Source: an uncultured Clostridia bacterium
GTDB lineage: Bacteria; Bacillota; Clostridia; Oscillospirales; JAAYOS01
Assembly (NCBI GenBank): GCA_947631015.1
Contig: CANRJS010000001.1
Span: forward strand, 31,561-95,560
Reading direction: 5' to 3'
Length of the DNA: 64,000 nucleotides
Both the position numbers and the translations under genes were made by a program. The notes below the pieces were generated by a model. That model made no database searches. It had not been told where the DNA came from and saw only the letters and a program-made list of their open reading frames with translations. This document shows, piece by piece, positions 54,119-63,500 of this stretch (position 1 is the stretch's first letter; each line of letters opens with the position of its first letter).

Positions 54119-55582
54119 TTACTTCCTTTTCTTCATATCTGCTTCCATCGAGAGCGGCAGGCGTATCGTCACCGCCGTGCCCTCGCCCTCGTTCGAGTCG
54201 ATGTCAAGGCTGCCGCCGTGAAGCTCGACTATCTCGTTTGCCACGGCGAGACCTATGCCGCTGCCGCGCGTGGAGCTCGCGCCCTTGTAGAACTTCTGCT
54301 TGACGTAGGGCAGGTCAGCCGCCGGGATGCCCGCGCCGTAGTCGCGCACCCGTATAAGTATCTCGCTCCCGTTGCAGGTGACCGAGGTGGTTATCCTTCC
54401 GCCCGAGCCGCCGTGCTTTGCGGCGTTGTCGAGTATGTTGTAGAACACCTGCTTGAGACGCTCCGCGTCTCCCGTTATCTCGGGGATATCCTCGCCGCAG
54501 CTGTACTCGAGCTGTATGTTCTGCGCCTTCAGCGTGTCGCGGTAGACGAACATTACCTCCTCGAACTCCGCCGCCGCGTCCATCTGCTCCATGTGGAGCT
54601 TCATCCGGCCGCCGTCTATCGACGTGAACACAAGCAGCTCCTCGACAAGCGACGTGAGCCGCCGCGCCTCCTTGAGTATCGTCTCGACGCCGCTTTTCAT
54701 CTCCTCCGGGTCGTCCATGTACATTATCGTCTCCGCCCAACCGGCTATGACGGTGAGCGGCGTGCGGAGCTCGTGCGAGACCGAGGCTATAAAGTCGTTT
54801 TTCATCTTCTCGGTCTTGGATATCTCGGCGGACATCTCGTTTATCGTGTCGCAGAGTTCTCCTATCTCGTCGTCAAACTTCGCGTCTATCTGCGCGCCGT
54901 AGCTTCCCTTCGTTATCTGCTTTGCAAAGTCGTTTATCTCGCGGACGGGGTTGACTATCGAGCGGATGAAGAATCGGTTCGACGCCACGACGAACGCGAC
55001 TATCACCGCACCAATCGCTATCGCGCCGAGGACGAAGGTTATGACGCGCGCATCTACCTTTGAAAGCGAGGAGACGTATCGCACGAGTCCGACCGGCTGT
55101 CCGTTCGCGAGCGTTATCGGGCAACTCACCGCCATGATGCGCTCGCCGGTTTCGGGGTCGCGTCCGCTCCAGGAGGAGGTCTCGCCCGACGAGAGCGCCG
55201 TCGCTATGTCCTGCGTGCCGGGGTCGGAGCCCGCAAGCAGTCCGCTCGAGGAGAAGTTCAGCCTCCCCGTGGAGCTGAGGAACTGGAGCTCGAGACGGTT
55301 CCTCTCCGAAAAGTTCTCGACATACGATTTGGCCGACGCGTAGTAGGTGCTGTAATTTGAGGTGTAGTAGTCGCTGAAGACCTGCGCCGTGGACTTCGCG
55401 CTCTGCTCCAGAGAAGTCCTCATATTGGAATAGTAGTAGCCGGAGACAAAGGTACTCACCGCAATGACCGCCGCAAGCAACACGATAAAGACGATGCTGA
55501 GGCTGTTGAGCATCCAGCGTCGCTTTATCCCCGGCCCGCGTCGCGGCCGTTCCGCGGTTATCGTATCAATGGCTTCGTTCAC
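54119..55582 (-). CDS. Membrane sensor histidine kinase
   Basis: A 487-residue kinase. TM1 (SIVFIVLLAAVIAVSTFVSGYY), an extracellular sensor of about 130 residues and TM2 (VITFVLGAIAIGAVIVAFVVA) precede a HAMP domain. HisKA carries the phosphorylated His in SVSHELRTPLTVIAGW. The ATPase domain has the N box FYNILDNAAKHG, G1 VRDYGAGIP and G2 GSGIGLAVANEIVELHGG. It is of the PhoR/ResE type. The start is a GTG with GGAGG six bases upstream. It lies 16 bases after its response regulator; the signal is unknown. Confidence 0.93.
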   Translation of the reverse strand: MNEAIDTITAERPRRGPGIKRRWMLNSLSIVFIVLLAAVIAVSTFVSGYYYSNMRTSLEQSAKSTAQVFSDYYTSNYSTYYASAKSYVENFSERNRLELQFLSSTGRLNFSSSGLLAGSDPGTQDIATALSSGETSSWSGRDPETGERIMAVSCPITLANGQPVGLVRYVSSLSKVDARVITFVLGAIAIGAVIVAFVVASNRFFIRSIVNPVREINDFAKQITKGSYGAQIDAKFDDEIGELCDTINEMSAEISKTEKMKNDFIASVSHELRTPLTVIAGWAETIMYMDDPEEMKSGVETILKEARRLTSLVEELLVFTSIDGGRMKLHMEQMDAAAEFEEVMFVYRDTLKAQNIQLEYSCGEDIPEITGDAERLKQVFYNILDNAAKHGGSGGRITTSVTCNGSEILIRVRDYGAGIPAADLPYVKQKFYKGASSTRGSGIGLAVANEIVELHGGSLDIDSNEGEGTAVTIRLPLSMEADMKKRK

Positions 55583-55598
55583 TCGGCGCCTCCGTCTG

Positions 55599-56288
55599 TT
55601 ACTTTCCCCACTGGTAGCCGTAGCCCCAGATTGTGGTCAGGAATTCGGGGTTCTGCGGGTCCTGCTCTATCTTCATGCGGAGGCGGCGGACGTTCACGTC
55701 GACTATCTTGAGGTCGCCGAAGTAGTCCTTGCCCCAGACCGCGTTCAGTATCTCCTCGCGGGAGAGCGCCTTTCCCGGGTTCTCCATAAAGAGCTTCACT
55801 ATCGTGTATTCGACCTGCGTGAGCTTGATATGCCTGTCCCCTCTGTCAAGCGTGCGGCTCTCCATGTTCAGCGTGAACGGGCCGCTCCGAAGCTCGTTCC
55901 GCTTCGGCTGAGGCTCCTCGCCCCGGACGCGGCGGCATACCGCGTCTATCCGCGCGATGAGCTCGGTCGGCGAAAACGGCTTTGTAACGTAATCGTCCGC
56001 ACCGGTCATGAGTCCCGTGACCTTGTCTATCTCCTGCGTGCGCGCGGTGAGCATGATTATCCCCACCGACAGGTTCATGGCGCGTATCCTGCGGCAGACC
56101 TCGAACCCGTCGATGTCCGGAAGCATGATGTCGAGCAGCGCCACCGAGACGTCGGGATTTTCGACGAGGCGCTCGATGGCCTGCTCGCCGGTGCCGGCTT
56201 CGACAACGTCGTAACCGGCGCGTTTGAGGTTGATGACGACGAAGCTGCGAATCGACTCCTCGTCCTCGAGTACAAGAATCTTTCTCAT
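55599..56288 (-). CDS. OmpR/PhoB-type response regulator
   Basis: A 229-residue regulator. The receiver domain has the acidic pair LEDEES, phospho-acceptor Asp in VALLDIMLPDIDGFE near 54, IMLTART and the Lys in YVTKPFSP. The winged-helix domain shows LTQVEYTIVKLFMENPGKALSREEILNAVWG and DVNVRRLRMKIE. The ATG at 56288 overlaps the lipoprotein stop by one base (TGATG); the longer frame lies in that gene. It forms a pair with the kinase downstream. Confidence 0.94.
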   Translation of the reverse strand: MRKILVLEDEESIRSFVVINLKRAGYDVVEAGTGEQAIERLVENPDVSVALLDIMLPDIDGFEVCRRIRAMNLSVGIIMLTARTQEIDKVTGLMTGADDYVTKPFSPTELIARIDAVCRRVRGEEPQPKRNELRSGPFTLNMESRTLDRGDRHIKLTQVEYTIVKLFMENPGKALSREEILNAVWGKDYFGDLKIVDVNVRRLRMKIEQDPQNPEFLTTIWGYGYQWGK

Positions 56289-57721
56289 CAGTTTGTCAAC
56301 TCCCCGGTTATCCATTCTGTCTGAGTGAGGCGGAAAGCGTCGGTCACCTGCTCCTCGGTAAGCGCGTAGCGTTCAAAGGCGGTGCCGGTAAGGTCGAGAA
56401 GCTGCGCCGCGTATATCGTTGAAGCGACCGTTCTCGTCTGCGAATTGAGTATCGTAAATCTCCCCGGAAGCTCGCTGCGGCTCACGCGGTTGTCTCCCGT
56501 GAGAGTGAAGAGGCGCAGTATCGGGACGGGCTCTCCCGTATCCGGATTCAGCACGGAGAATGTGATCGTCCTCTCCCCCGTCACGCCGGACTGTCTGTCC
56601 GCCGCTATCTGCGCGTCGTACCAGGTCTCCGGCAGGACGAAGTACCAGCCGTCCGCCTGATTGTGGAAGGTCTGGAGCACCTCCGCGCTCGCGCCCGAGA
56701 GCGAGTAGTCCCGCCATATCGTCTTGCGGAAGACCTCGTTCGAGTTCCTGCCCTCGTAGGTCGCGAGCAGCACCGGCATCGGGAGGTCGAACACGCCGTC
56801 TCCGTTGATGTCCGCCGCGTTCACGTCGTAACCGGGCACGACCTCGCGGCTGCGCTCCAGCTCCGGGTCGAGTGTGATGTTTGCAAGCGTTCCGTCCCGA
56901 TAGGCGCAGACGTCGGTGAGCATCTCGCCGGAGTTCATGGCGGCGGTGACGAACACCGCCGGAACACCGTCGGTGAGGTAGCCGGTCCTGAGACGGCGCA
57001 GGGACGATATGTCGCGGCTGAGCTCGGCGCTTCCGTCGAGGAGCATTGTGCCGTCCGCGGCGCTGTACCGGTAGACCTCGACGACGCCGCTTGAAAGCTC
57101 CAGATCCTGCCGCGCTATTATCAGCTCGAGGCGTCCGTCCGAATCCATGTCGAGCTGCGTGCAGCCCGAGTAGGTTGCGGAAAGCAGCTGCGAGAAGCCG
57201 TCCGGCCCGAGCGAGAGCACCGAGAGCGCCTTAGGAACACCGCTGCCGAGGCTCCGTCCGACGAGCAGGTCGAGTGTTCCGCCGCCGGTGAGGTCGGCAT
57301 AGCCGACGCTGTCGAAGTTCACCCCTTCGCCCTCCGCCTCCGCAAAGAGCGAGTAGCTGCCCTCGGAGTCCTGCTCGTAGACGCAGATCTTCAGCGTCTC
57401 CGGCATCCTGAGAAAGAGTATGGCCTCCTCCGTCCCGTCTCCGTTCAGGTCGGACATCTGCACAGACTGCCGGTTGAGACCTCCCACCGGCGCGGAGTAT
57501 TCTCCGCCGCCCTCCATCGCTTCGTCTATTGCGGACTGGAGCGCAAGTATCGCGCCGGCCGTCTTCGGAAGCGCGAACAGCTCGTCCCCCGACCCGTCGA
57601 AGCCGGAGCATCCGCCGAGTATGAAGCAAAACGCGAGCGCCAAACACAGAGCCCGCGTTGCCGCGCGCCGCAGAGTTACGGTATTTGCCGCATGGCGGCG
57701 CTTGTCATCCATTTTGCACAT
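56288..57721 (-). CDS. Lipoprotein with FG-GAP/VCBS-like repeats
   Basis: A 477-residue exported lipoprotein. The signal ends in the lipobox CFILGGCSG near 32-40. Several calcium-loop-like repeats follow: MSDLNGDGTEEAILFL, YADLTGGGTLDLLVG, QLDMDSDGRLELIIA and AADINGDGVFDLPMP, which suggests a beta-propeller. The C-terminal part is unassigned. It precedes the response regulator and kinase in one coupled operon, so it may be the extracellular sensor partner (inference). The ATG at 57721 has no ribosome site and lies only eight bases after TATAAT. Confidence 0.8.
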   Translation of the reverse strand: MCKMDDKRRHAANTVTLRRAATRALCLALAFCFILGGCSGFDGSGDELFALPKTAGAILALQSAIDEAMEGGGEYSAPVGGLNRQSVQMSDLNGDGTEEAILFLRMPETLKICVYEQDSEGSYSLFAEAEGEGVNFDSVGYADLTGGGTLDLLVGRSLGSGVPKALSVLSLGPDGFSQLLSATYSGCTQLDMDSDGRLELIIARQDLELSSGVVEVYRYSAADGTMLLDGSAELSRDISSLRRLRTGYLTDGVPAVFVTAAMNSGEMLTDVCAYRDGTLANITLDPELERSREVVPGYDVNAADINGDGVFDLPMPVLLATYEGRNSNEVFRKTIWRDYSLSGASAEVLQTFHNQADGWYFVLPETWYDAQIAADRQSGVTGERTITFSVLNPDTGEPVPILRLFTLTGDNRVSRSELPGRFTILNSQTRTVASTIYAAQLLDLTGTAFERYALTEEQVTDAFRLTQTEWITGELTN

Positions 57722-57729
57722 ACGAATAT

Positions 57730-57735
57730 ATTATA
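57730..57735 (-). promoter_or_regulatory. -10 element giving a possible leaderless mRNA
   Basis: TATAAT on the minus strand, eight bases before the lipoprotein ATG. The -35 at 17 bases (TGTACT, 57758-57753) is weak. The start site would fall at or just before the ATG. Confidence 0.45.
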
Positions 57736-57797
57736 TCATAGGAACGAACGAAAGTACAGAGCAGACTTTGAACAAACAATGAAATTTTCTTATTCGG

Positions 57798-57826
57798 TTG
57801 ACAATCGGCTCCGGTGATGATATGAT
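57798..57826 (+). promoter_or_regulatory. Promoter of the 31-residue peptide gene
   Basis: TTGACA (57798-57803), 17-base spacer, TATGAT (57821-57826), with the start predicted near 57833. Confidence 0.75.
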
Positions 57827-57855
57827 TAAGTTACAGCAGACGGAGGGTTTAAGAT

Positions 57856-57951
57856 ATGTTTTCAATACATACTCACAACTGCATAATTACCGTCGTTATG
57901 TCGATAGGCCTTGCAGCCGTATCGGCCTTGCCGCCTGCATCGTTCTTTTGA
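57856..57951 (+). CDS. 31-residue hydrophobic peptide, unknown
   Basis: ATG at 57856 and TGA at 57949-57951 encode 31 residues. It begins MFSIHTHNCIITVV and continues with MSIGLAAVSALPP, which makes one short membrane-compatible segment. GGAGGG lies eight bases upstream. The unit has its own strong promoter and a strong terminator 25 bases after the stop, so it is a complete transcription unit of about 180 bases. It could be a small membrane protein, a toxin-like peptide, or a leader peptide controlling the GNAT gene beyond the terminator. No family is recognised. Confidence 0.6.
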   Translation: MFSIHTHNCIITVVMSIGLAAVSALPPASFF

Positions 57952-57976
57952 GTTATAAAAAATATAACATCAAAAC

Positions 57977-58018
57977 GGCGGTGTGGCGCGTATAGTTACC
58001 ACACCGCCTTATATTTTT
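57977..58018 (+). terminator. Terminator of the 31-residue peptide gene
   Basis: Perfect 10-bp arms GGCGGTGTGG / CCACACCGCC with a 12-base loop and a T-rich tail (TTATATTTTT). It lies about 85 bases before the GNAT start and could also act as an attenuator. Confidence 0.85.
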
Positions 58019-58102
58019 GCTTCCCTTCCCATAACATTTGACAATTCCGATGCCTTAGACATATGCGATCATAAAACACAAACTTTCAAAGGAGAAACCA
58101 CC

Positions 58103-58684
58103 ATGGCACTCAATCACACCGGCACGGTCGAACTGGAAACAAACAGGCTGAAGCTCCGCCGCTTCGTTTGCGAGGACGCGGAGATGATGTTTGCAAACTG
58201 GGCGGGCGACCCCGTCGTCACCGAATATCTGTCGTGGGACCCGCACTCCTCCCCCGACGCGACAAAGTCCCTGCTCGATATCTGGTGCGCACAGTATGAG
58301 AACTCTGACTACTACAACTGGGCGATAGAGTACGAGGGCGAGATAGTCGGCAACATCTCGGTCGTGCAGGTCCGCGAGCGGAACGAGCGCGCCACTATCG
58401 GCTACTGCCTCGCTCACCACCACTGGGGCAAGGGCATAATGCCGGAGGCGTTTTCTGCGGTCATCGACTATCTGTTCGGCACCGTCGGATTCCACGCGAT
58501 AGAGGCCGAGCATGACTCACACAATCCAAGCAGCGGACGCGTCATGGTAAAATGCGGCATGACGCGGGACGGCGTCCGCCGCGAGGCGTGGCACCACCGG
58601 GACGGGACGTGGCACGACCTCGAGGTCTACTCCATCCTCCGCAGCGAGTGGCGGCAGTCGTGGCTCAAGCGCTGCAAGGCGTAG
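58103..58684 (+). CDS. GNAT-family N-acetyltransferase (RimJ/RimL type)
   Basis: A 193-residue acetyltransferase. ETNRLKLRRFVCEDAEMMFANWAGDP is the family N-terminus. EYEGEIVGNISVV, the CoA loop LAHHHWGKGIMPEAF and AEHDSHNPSSGRVMVKCGMTRDGVRREA follow. Such enzymes acetylate protein N-termini or small amines, including antibiotics. AAAGGAG precedes the ATG at 58103. A possible promoter is TTGACA with a poor -10 around 58039-58065. It sits between two tiny peptide genes. Confidence 0.88.
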   Translation: MALNHTGTVELETNRLKLRRFVCEDAEMMFANWAGDPVVTEYLSWDPHSSPDATKSLLDIWCAQYENSDYYNWAIEYEGEIVGNISVVQVRERNERATIGYCLAHHHWGKGIMPEAFSAVIDYLFGTVGFHAIEAEHDSHNPSSGRVMVKCGMTRDGVRREAWHHRDGTWHDLEVYSILRSEWRQSWLKRCKA

Positions 58685-58755
58685 CGGAATACATAGGTCA
58701 CCCGGCGGCATCGCGCCTCCTGCCGGACGAAAGCTGCTTTCCTGAAGTCCGCAAA

Positions 58756-58779
58756 ATATCTCGACATACGCCGAGATAT
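58756..58779 (+). promoter_or_regulatory. Dyad overlapping the 27-residue peptide promoter
   Basis: Inverted repeat ATATCTCG-N8-CGAGATAT. It covers the -35 box and half of the spacer, the normal place for a repressor operator. No regulator gene is adjacent. Confidence 0.5.
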
Positions 58780-58789
58780 GTGTTATCAT
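58761..58789 (+). promoter_or_regulatory. Promoter of the 27-residue peptide gene
   Basis: TCGACA (58761-58766), 17-base spacer, TATCAT (58784-58789), giving a leader of about 55 bases. Confidence 0.6.
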
Positions 58790-58852
58790 ATTAACGTGAA
58801 TATCGGGGCGGTCCTTCACACCCGAAAAACTCCCCCGAAAGAAGGAAAAATC

Positions 58853-58936
58853 ATGCTGATACTGAAAATTGCCGCGATCTTCTTCCCGATCGCCGTGGTC
58901 TTCGAGATACTTCGCCACAGAAGAGATAAGATATGA
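58853..58936 (+). CDS. 27-residue membrane peptide, unknown
   Basis: ATG at 58853 and TGA at 58934-58936 encode 27 residues: a hydrophobic helix MLILKIAAIFFPIAVVFEIL followed by a basic tail RHRRDKI. One TM helix with a positive C-terminus resembles small membrane proteins and type I toxin peptides. AAGGA lies upstream at normal distance. It has its own promoter with an operator-like dyad and a perfect 13-bp terminator four bases after the stop. No antisense RNA gene is evident. Function unknown. Confidence 0.6.
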   Translation: MLILKIAAIFFPIAVVFEILRHRRDKI

Positions 58937-58939
58937 ATT

Positions 58940-58971
58940 AAAAATCCCCCGGTGTGAACCGGGGGATTTTT
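58940..58971. terminator. Bidirectional terminator
   Basis: Perfect 13-bp arms AAAAATCCCCCGG / CCGGGGGATTTTT with a six-base loop. It ends the peptide gene on + and the transglutaminase gene on -. Confidence 0.9.
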
Positions 58972-59035
58972 ACATATGGCGGAGCCGCACCCCACAAAGT
59001 ACCCGTGGGGCTCTGTCTCACTTTGAAGCATCGGG

Positions 59036-60373
59036 TCAATGCTCCCAGGCAAACTCCGTTGCCGTCGCTTCCGGGACGTTCTCCTCGTCCCAATAGTGGC
59101 CGGTGTCGTGCAGATACTCGCTTGTGACGTTGAAGTACTGGTGACGCTCGAAGTCGCTGTGTGTGACGAGTCCCACCGGGTCGTCCCACGTCACGTCGAC
59201 GCAGTACCACTCCCCTCCGAGGCGCACCATGTTCCACGCGTGCTCCTCGAGGTCTGCGTGCGCCGCGCCGTTCACCGTGATGCATTCGATGCCGAGCATA
59301 TCCATAAACAATTGGAACGTGCCGGAATACCCGGAGCATATCGCGCGGCCGTTTATGAGCGTTCCGTAGGGATTCGAGTTGTCCGGGTCGGGCGAGCCGA
59401 GGCCGGGATAGAGCTCCGCGCGGTCATAGTCGCTGATGTCAATGATGTAGTCGTGGATGGCGAGCTCCTTTTCGTAGTCGCTCATACCGTCGGTGACGAG
59501 CGCCGCTATAGCTTCCGTCATGCACTCGTATATGGCGGCATTCTTCGGTGAGAGCGCGGACGCGTCGCCGCTCGTATACGCCGCGAGCAGAGTGTCGTGG
59601 TCATACACGTCGTCCGGCGAGGGAGAATATATCTCCGGCGTGGGCGATGTCTCCCGGGACGGCTCCGCGCTCTGTGAAGCCTCCGGGGACGGCGCGGCGG
59701 TCTCGGGCGGCACCTCGCTCGGCTCCGCGACGGTTTCGATGTCGGACGGCTCCGGGGACGGCTGCTCGACGCTCTGCGGCGGCGTGACCTCCGGCGACGG
59801 CTTTCCCGTCGGCGGTGCCGAGACTTCGGACGAAGGCTCCGCACTCGGCGACGGCTCTGCCGCAAGCATTGCGTCGAGCGTCCCGGACGGCGCCGCCCCG
59901 TCCATGCACGCAGCAAACGCCGCGGCTGCCGCGTCCGAGTCGCGGAAGACCGCGAGCAGGACGACGCGCCCGTCGCGGACTACCCTGCCGCTTTCCACGA
60001 GCGCCGCCTGCTCGGGGGCGTAGCCCTCGAACGCGGAGGCGCGGGAGAGCAGGTAGTCCGACATGCTCGTTTCGGCGGTCTCCGCCGCTTCCGTGTCCGC
60101 AAAGCGAAGCACCGCGAGCTCGGTCGCGTCCACGCCGTAGGGGTAGCATATCACGCCGTCCGCGACCGTCGAAACGTCGCCGACGTACAGGGCGGCATAA
60201 TCCTCAAAGCCGTCCTCGCCGTACCGCACGGCGTAGAGCTGCGGAGCCGAGTCCTGACTCTCGAGCACGGCGGCCGCGAGCTGTTCCGCGGACGGCTCCG
60301 CCGCCTCGCTTCTCTCGGCGCAGGACGCGATAAGAAATATGAAAAACAGGCACACAGCCGCGATCCTTTTCAT
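59036..60373 (-). CDS. Lipoprotein with transglutaminase-like domain
   Basis: A 445-residue exported lipoprotein (LFFIFLIASCAE lipobox, Cys near 18). Residues about 25-160 resemble DUF4358 (AAVLESQDSAPQLYAVRYGEDG, YLLSRASAFEGYAPEQAALVESGR). Residues 165-265 are a Pro/Ser/Glu/Thr-rich linker. The C-terminal transglutaminase/protease-like domain has the Cys in AICSGYSGTFQLFMDMLG, the His in HAWNMVRLGGEWY and the Asp in DVTWDDP. It may act in wall remodelling or spore-surface crosslinking; the substrate is unknown. It has its own promoter upstream. Confidence 0.87.
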   Translation of the reverse strand: MKRIAAVCLFFIFLIASCAERSEAAEPSAEQLAAAVLESQDSAPQLYAVRYGEDGFEDYAALYVGDVSTVADGVICYPYGVDATELAVLRFADTEAAETAETSMSDYLLSRASAFEGYAPEQAALVESGRVVRDGRVVLLAVFRDSDAAAAAFAACMDGAAPSGTLDAMLAAEPSPSAEPSSEVSAPPTGKPSPEVTPPQSVEQPSPEPSDIETVAEPSEVPPETAAPSPEASQSAEPSRETSPTPEIYSPSPDDVYDHDTLLAAYTSGDASALSPKNAAIYECMTEAIAALVTDGMSDYEKELAIHDYIIDISDYDRAELYPGLGSPDPDNSNPYGTLINGRAICSGYSGTFQLFMDMLGIECITVNGAAHADLEEHAWNMVRLGGEWYCVDVTWDDPVGLVTHSDFERHQYFNVTSEYLHDTGHYWDEENVPEATATEFAWEH

Positions 60374-60405
60374 TTCATCTTCCTCTCAAAAGGTTTCCGA
60401 AAATC

Positions 60406-60435
60406 ATTATAGCCCCGTGCCCCCGGGCGAGTCAA
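60406..60435 (-). promoter_or_regulatory. Promoter of the transglutaminase lipoprotein gene
   Basis: On the minus strand: TTGACT (60435-60430), 18-base GC-rich spacer, TATAAT (60411-60406). Confidence 0.7.
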
Positions 60436-60461
60436 TAAACAAATTGTGAACGAAAAGGAGA

Positions 60462-60492
60462 AGCTCCGAACGGCTGGATGCCGTTCGGAGCT
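60462..60492 (-). terminator. Terminator after the M56 sensor gene
   Basis: Perfect 13-bp arms AGCTCCGAACGGC / GCCGTTCGGAGCT with a five-base loop and TCTCCTTTT after it, 17 bases beyond the stop. Confidence 0.85.
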
Positions 60493-60508
60493 TTCATGAT
60501 TTCCGTGT

Positions 60509-63500
60509 TCAGCGGTTCCGGTAGGAATAGACCTGCGCCGCGAAGCTCTCCGACATCAGGCGAAGAACCGCCGGTTCTATTGCGATATACGGGTAGTCGG
60601 TGACGCCGTCCTCAGTCCAGACCGTGCGGACAAGCAGGCAGCCGAACCCTGCCGCAAATAGCCGGCAGCTCCCGTGCGTGCCGTCGGCAGCTTTCTCGTA
60701 GACGCCATTGTCCGAGGCTTCAAAGCCCTGCGCGAGAAGCAGCGCTTCCTCGTCTGCGACCGAGTTTTCGGAGCGGGACACCGTAAGCATTGAGCCGGTG
60801 CCGTACTCCGACTCCCACGCGGCTTCGCTTCCGTCCGGCTTCACCGGCGTCCACGCCTGTACCGGGATGTATATGTACCACCCGTCGCCGTCATAGCGGT
60901 GAGCCGGGAAAGACCCGAAATTTTCTCCCTTCAGGCTGTCTGTCCAGTCCTCGACATAGAGCGGCAGTTCGTCCATGCCGTACTCGGTGACGTACCAGTC
61001 GTAAAGCGACTCCTCCACCGTGTTGCGGTACATCCCGAAGCTCAACGCATCCGGCTCGGCAAGGACTTCGAAACCGCCGTCGTCCCGTTGGAGCGCTATC
61101 GTGAACACACCGCTCCCCTCGCCAAGGTAGCCGTCCTCCGTGACGTACTCGCCGCCGATGGGGGCTATCTCGCGCCCCCCGGCGTTAGTCGGCTTTATCT
61201 CAAGGTACCACTCCCAAAGTTCGAGCGTTCCGTCCGGCGCGAGGCCGTCCAGCTCGCCGAGCTTTTGCAGGCCGACTGCGCGTGCGTCCGCGACGGTGTC
61301 CCGCACCGTTTCGGTGAGCTCCCCCTCCTCACGGAAGTATGACACCGTGACCGACTCCGCATCCAATGCGCGCTGCTCGGCGTAGTTCACTATGGGACCG
61401 AGGGAAGCGTAGTCCGACACCGTTACCTCCGCCGTCTCCCATGTGTCGCCGAGGTCGCGGGAGGTCATAACGTACCACGCGGACGAGTACCCGGAGGACC
61501 CGATCTTCATAGTGACCGTGCCGCCGTCCGACGTTATCGACTGCACCTGAAGGTCCTCGCCGGGAAGCGGGATCTCCTCCCATGTCCCGCCGCCGTCCTT
61601 GGTGATGAAGCACGGCGCACCGTCAAAGAGACGCTTTGCCACTATCAGCCGCTCGGGGCTTATAAATCCCACCGTCCCCACAAGCCAGCCCTCCTCGGGC
61701 CGCGCGGTCTCGGTCCAGGTGACGCCGCCGTCCGTCGTTCTGTAGACGTATGTGTCCGCCGACGAGACCCCGCGCGGGTAACAGGCGACGAGCCATCCGT
61801 CTGTTTGAGAGACCAGCCGCGCCCACAGCTCGGTGGTATCGGGGTAAACAAAGAGCGCGGAGACCTCGTTCCGGCCGGCAAGTCCTTCGTCTCCGCCGTC
61901 GACGTCCGCCGCCCACTCCTTTGGCGGCGCTATCGGCTCACCGAGGCGCTCCCACTCATCCTCGGGAGAATATCGGATATACGGAACGCCGCTCTCGTCC
62001 ACGGTTATCTCCGCCGTCTCCGGGTCCTCCACCCCTGCTATTAACGCCATCGGTCCGGGAATGCAGGAGAGGCGCACCGTGCAGCCGCCCTGCCGGAAGT
62101 CTCCCACAAGCGACAGCGTATAGTAGGGGTTATCCGGGAAGGCCCATCCTGCGCCGCAGAAATCGACGTCCTCGCCCGCGAGCATTTCCGCGACGGTGTC
62201 TTGTATGACGGGGCTGCCGTACTTCTCCGTGAGGTCGTTATACAGCTCTGCCACGACCTCCTTCGCCTCATCCTCGCTTTCCTCCGGCAGAAAGAGGTTG
62301 TAGGCGATATTGTTAAGCGTCGGCACGGCTTTGTCCGCGAACTCCGCGTCGGGGAGCTTCGACATGAAATTCAGCCACTCGCCGAACTCCCGTCCCCTGT
62401 ACTCGACCGAGCCGATAAAAAGACCGCCCATATCAAGCTCCGCCTCGTCCCCGGAAAGGCCGAGCTCCTCGACTATGTCGTCGTAAGTGGAGCGCGCTAT
62501 GCGGTCGTAAAGCGAGAAGTCAAAGACGGCAAGCGCGTCCTCCTCGGGCTCCGCCGGTTCCCCGGACGTCTCCGCCCCGGTGAACGTGCATCCCGCCGCG
62601 ACAGCCGCGACCGTAAGCACCGCAACGAGCGCAAGCACGGTCGTTCTCGGCTTCTTTGCAATAAACATTATGCGCTCCTTTATGCTCCCGGCGCTGCCGG
62701 TCATGGTGGTGGCAAGGCCGAGAAGGTTCGGGCGCTTGCGGCAGGTCATGCCGATGAGCGTCCTGCCGTATTCGGCGCGCTCGCTCTCGCCGAGGCGCTT
62801 TACCGTAGCCTCGTCGCAGGCGAGCTCGGAGTCGCGGCGGGACAGCAGCGCCGCGCACCAGACGAGCGGGTCGTACCAGTGGAGCGCGAGGCACACTCCG
62901 CGCAGCAGCGACCAGACGTTGTCGCCGCGGCGGAAGTGCGTGAGTTCGTGCTCGGTGACGTGGCGCAGCGCGGCGGCGTCCTCCGCCGCCTCCGGCGTGA
63001 CATATATCGAGGGCAGGACAAGGCCGAAAAGGCAGGGCGTCTCGACCGCGCCCGAGACGTACACATCCAGCGTCCCGCGAGTCCCCAGCTTCTTTCGCGA
63101 CCGTCTGAGCCGCGCGTATAATTTCAGATTTGAGAACACAAACGCGCACCCGACGGCGGCGCTTCCCGCCGCCCACACGACAGTCAGCACCTCGCGGACG
63201 GTGAGTCCGCCGTTCATGCGCGAAAGCGCCTCGCGGTCTGCCACCTCACGCTCCTCCGGCGGCAGCTCCGAAATGTCGACGCCTCTTTCCGCGTACTCCC
63301 GCGACACCTCGGAATACGCGGCGTTGTAGGTCATACGCGGAAGCTCTGTCTTCGCGAAGGAGGTTATCGCCTGCCCCGTCTCTGTTCCGGAAGCTGCCTG
63401 CACCAGATTGTTTACGCTCACCTGCGTCGAGCCGAAGCTGACGGGAATGAGCAGGCGCAGCAGCACCGGCAGCCAGAGAGCGTATTGCAGGCGCGGGCTT

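Noticed and set aside
58039-58065. Firm promoter call for the GNAT gene at 58103
   Set aside because: TTGACA is present, but the -10 candidates at 17-18 bases are poor, so it is mentioned only within the gene entry.
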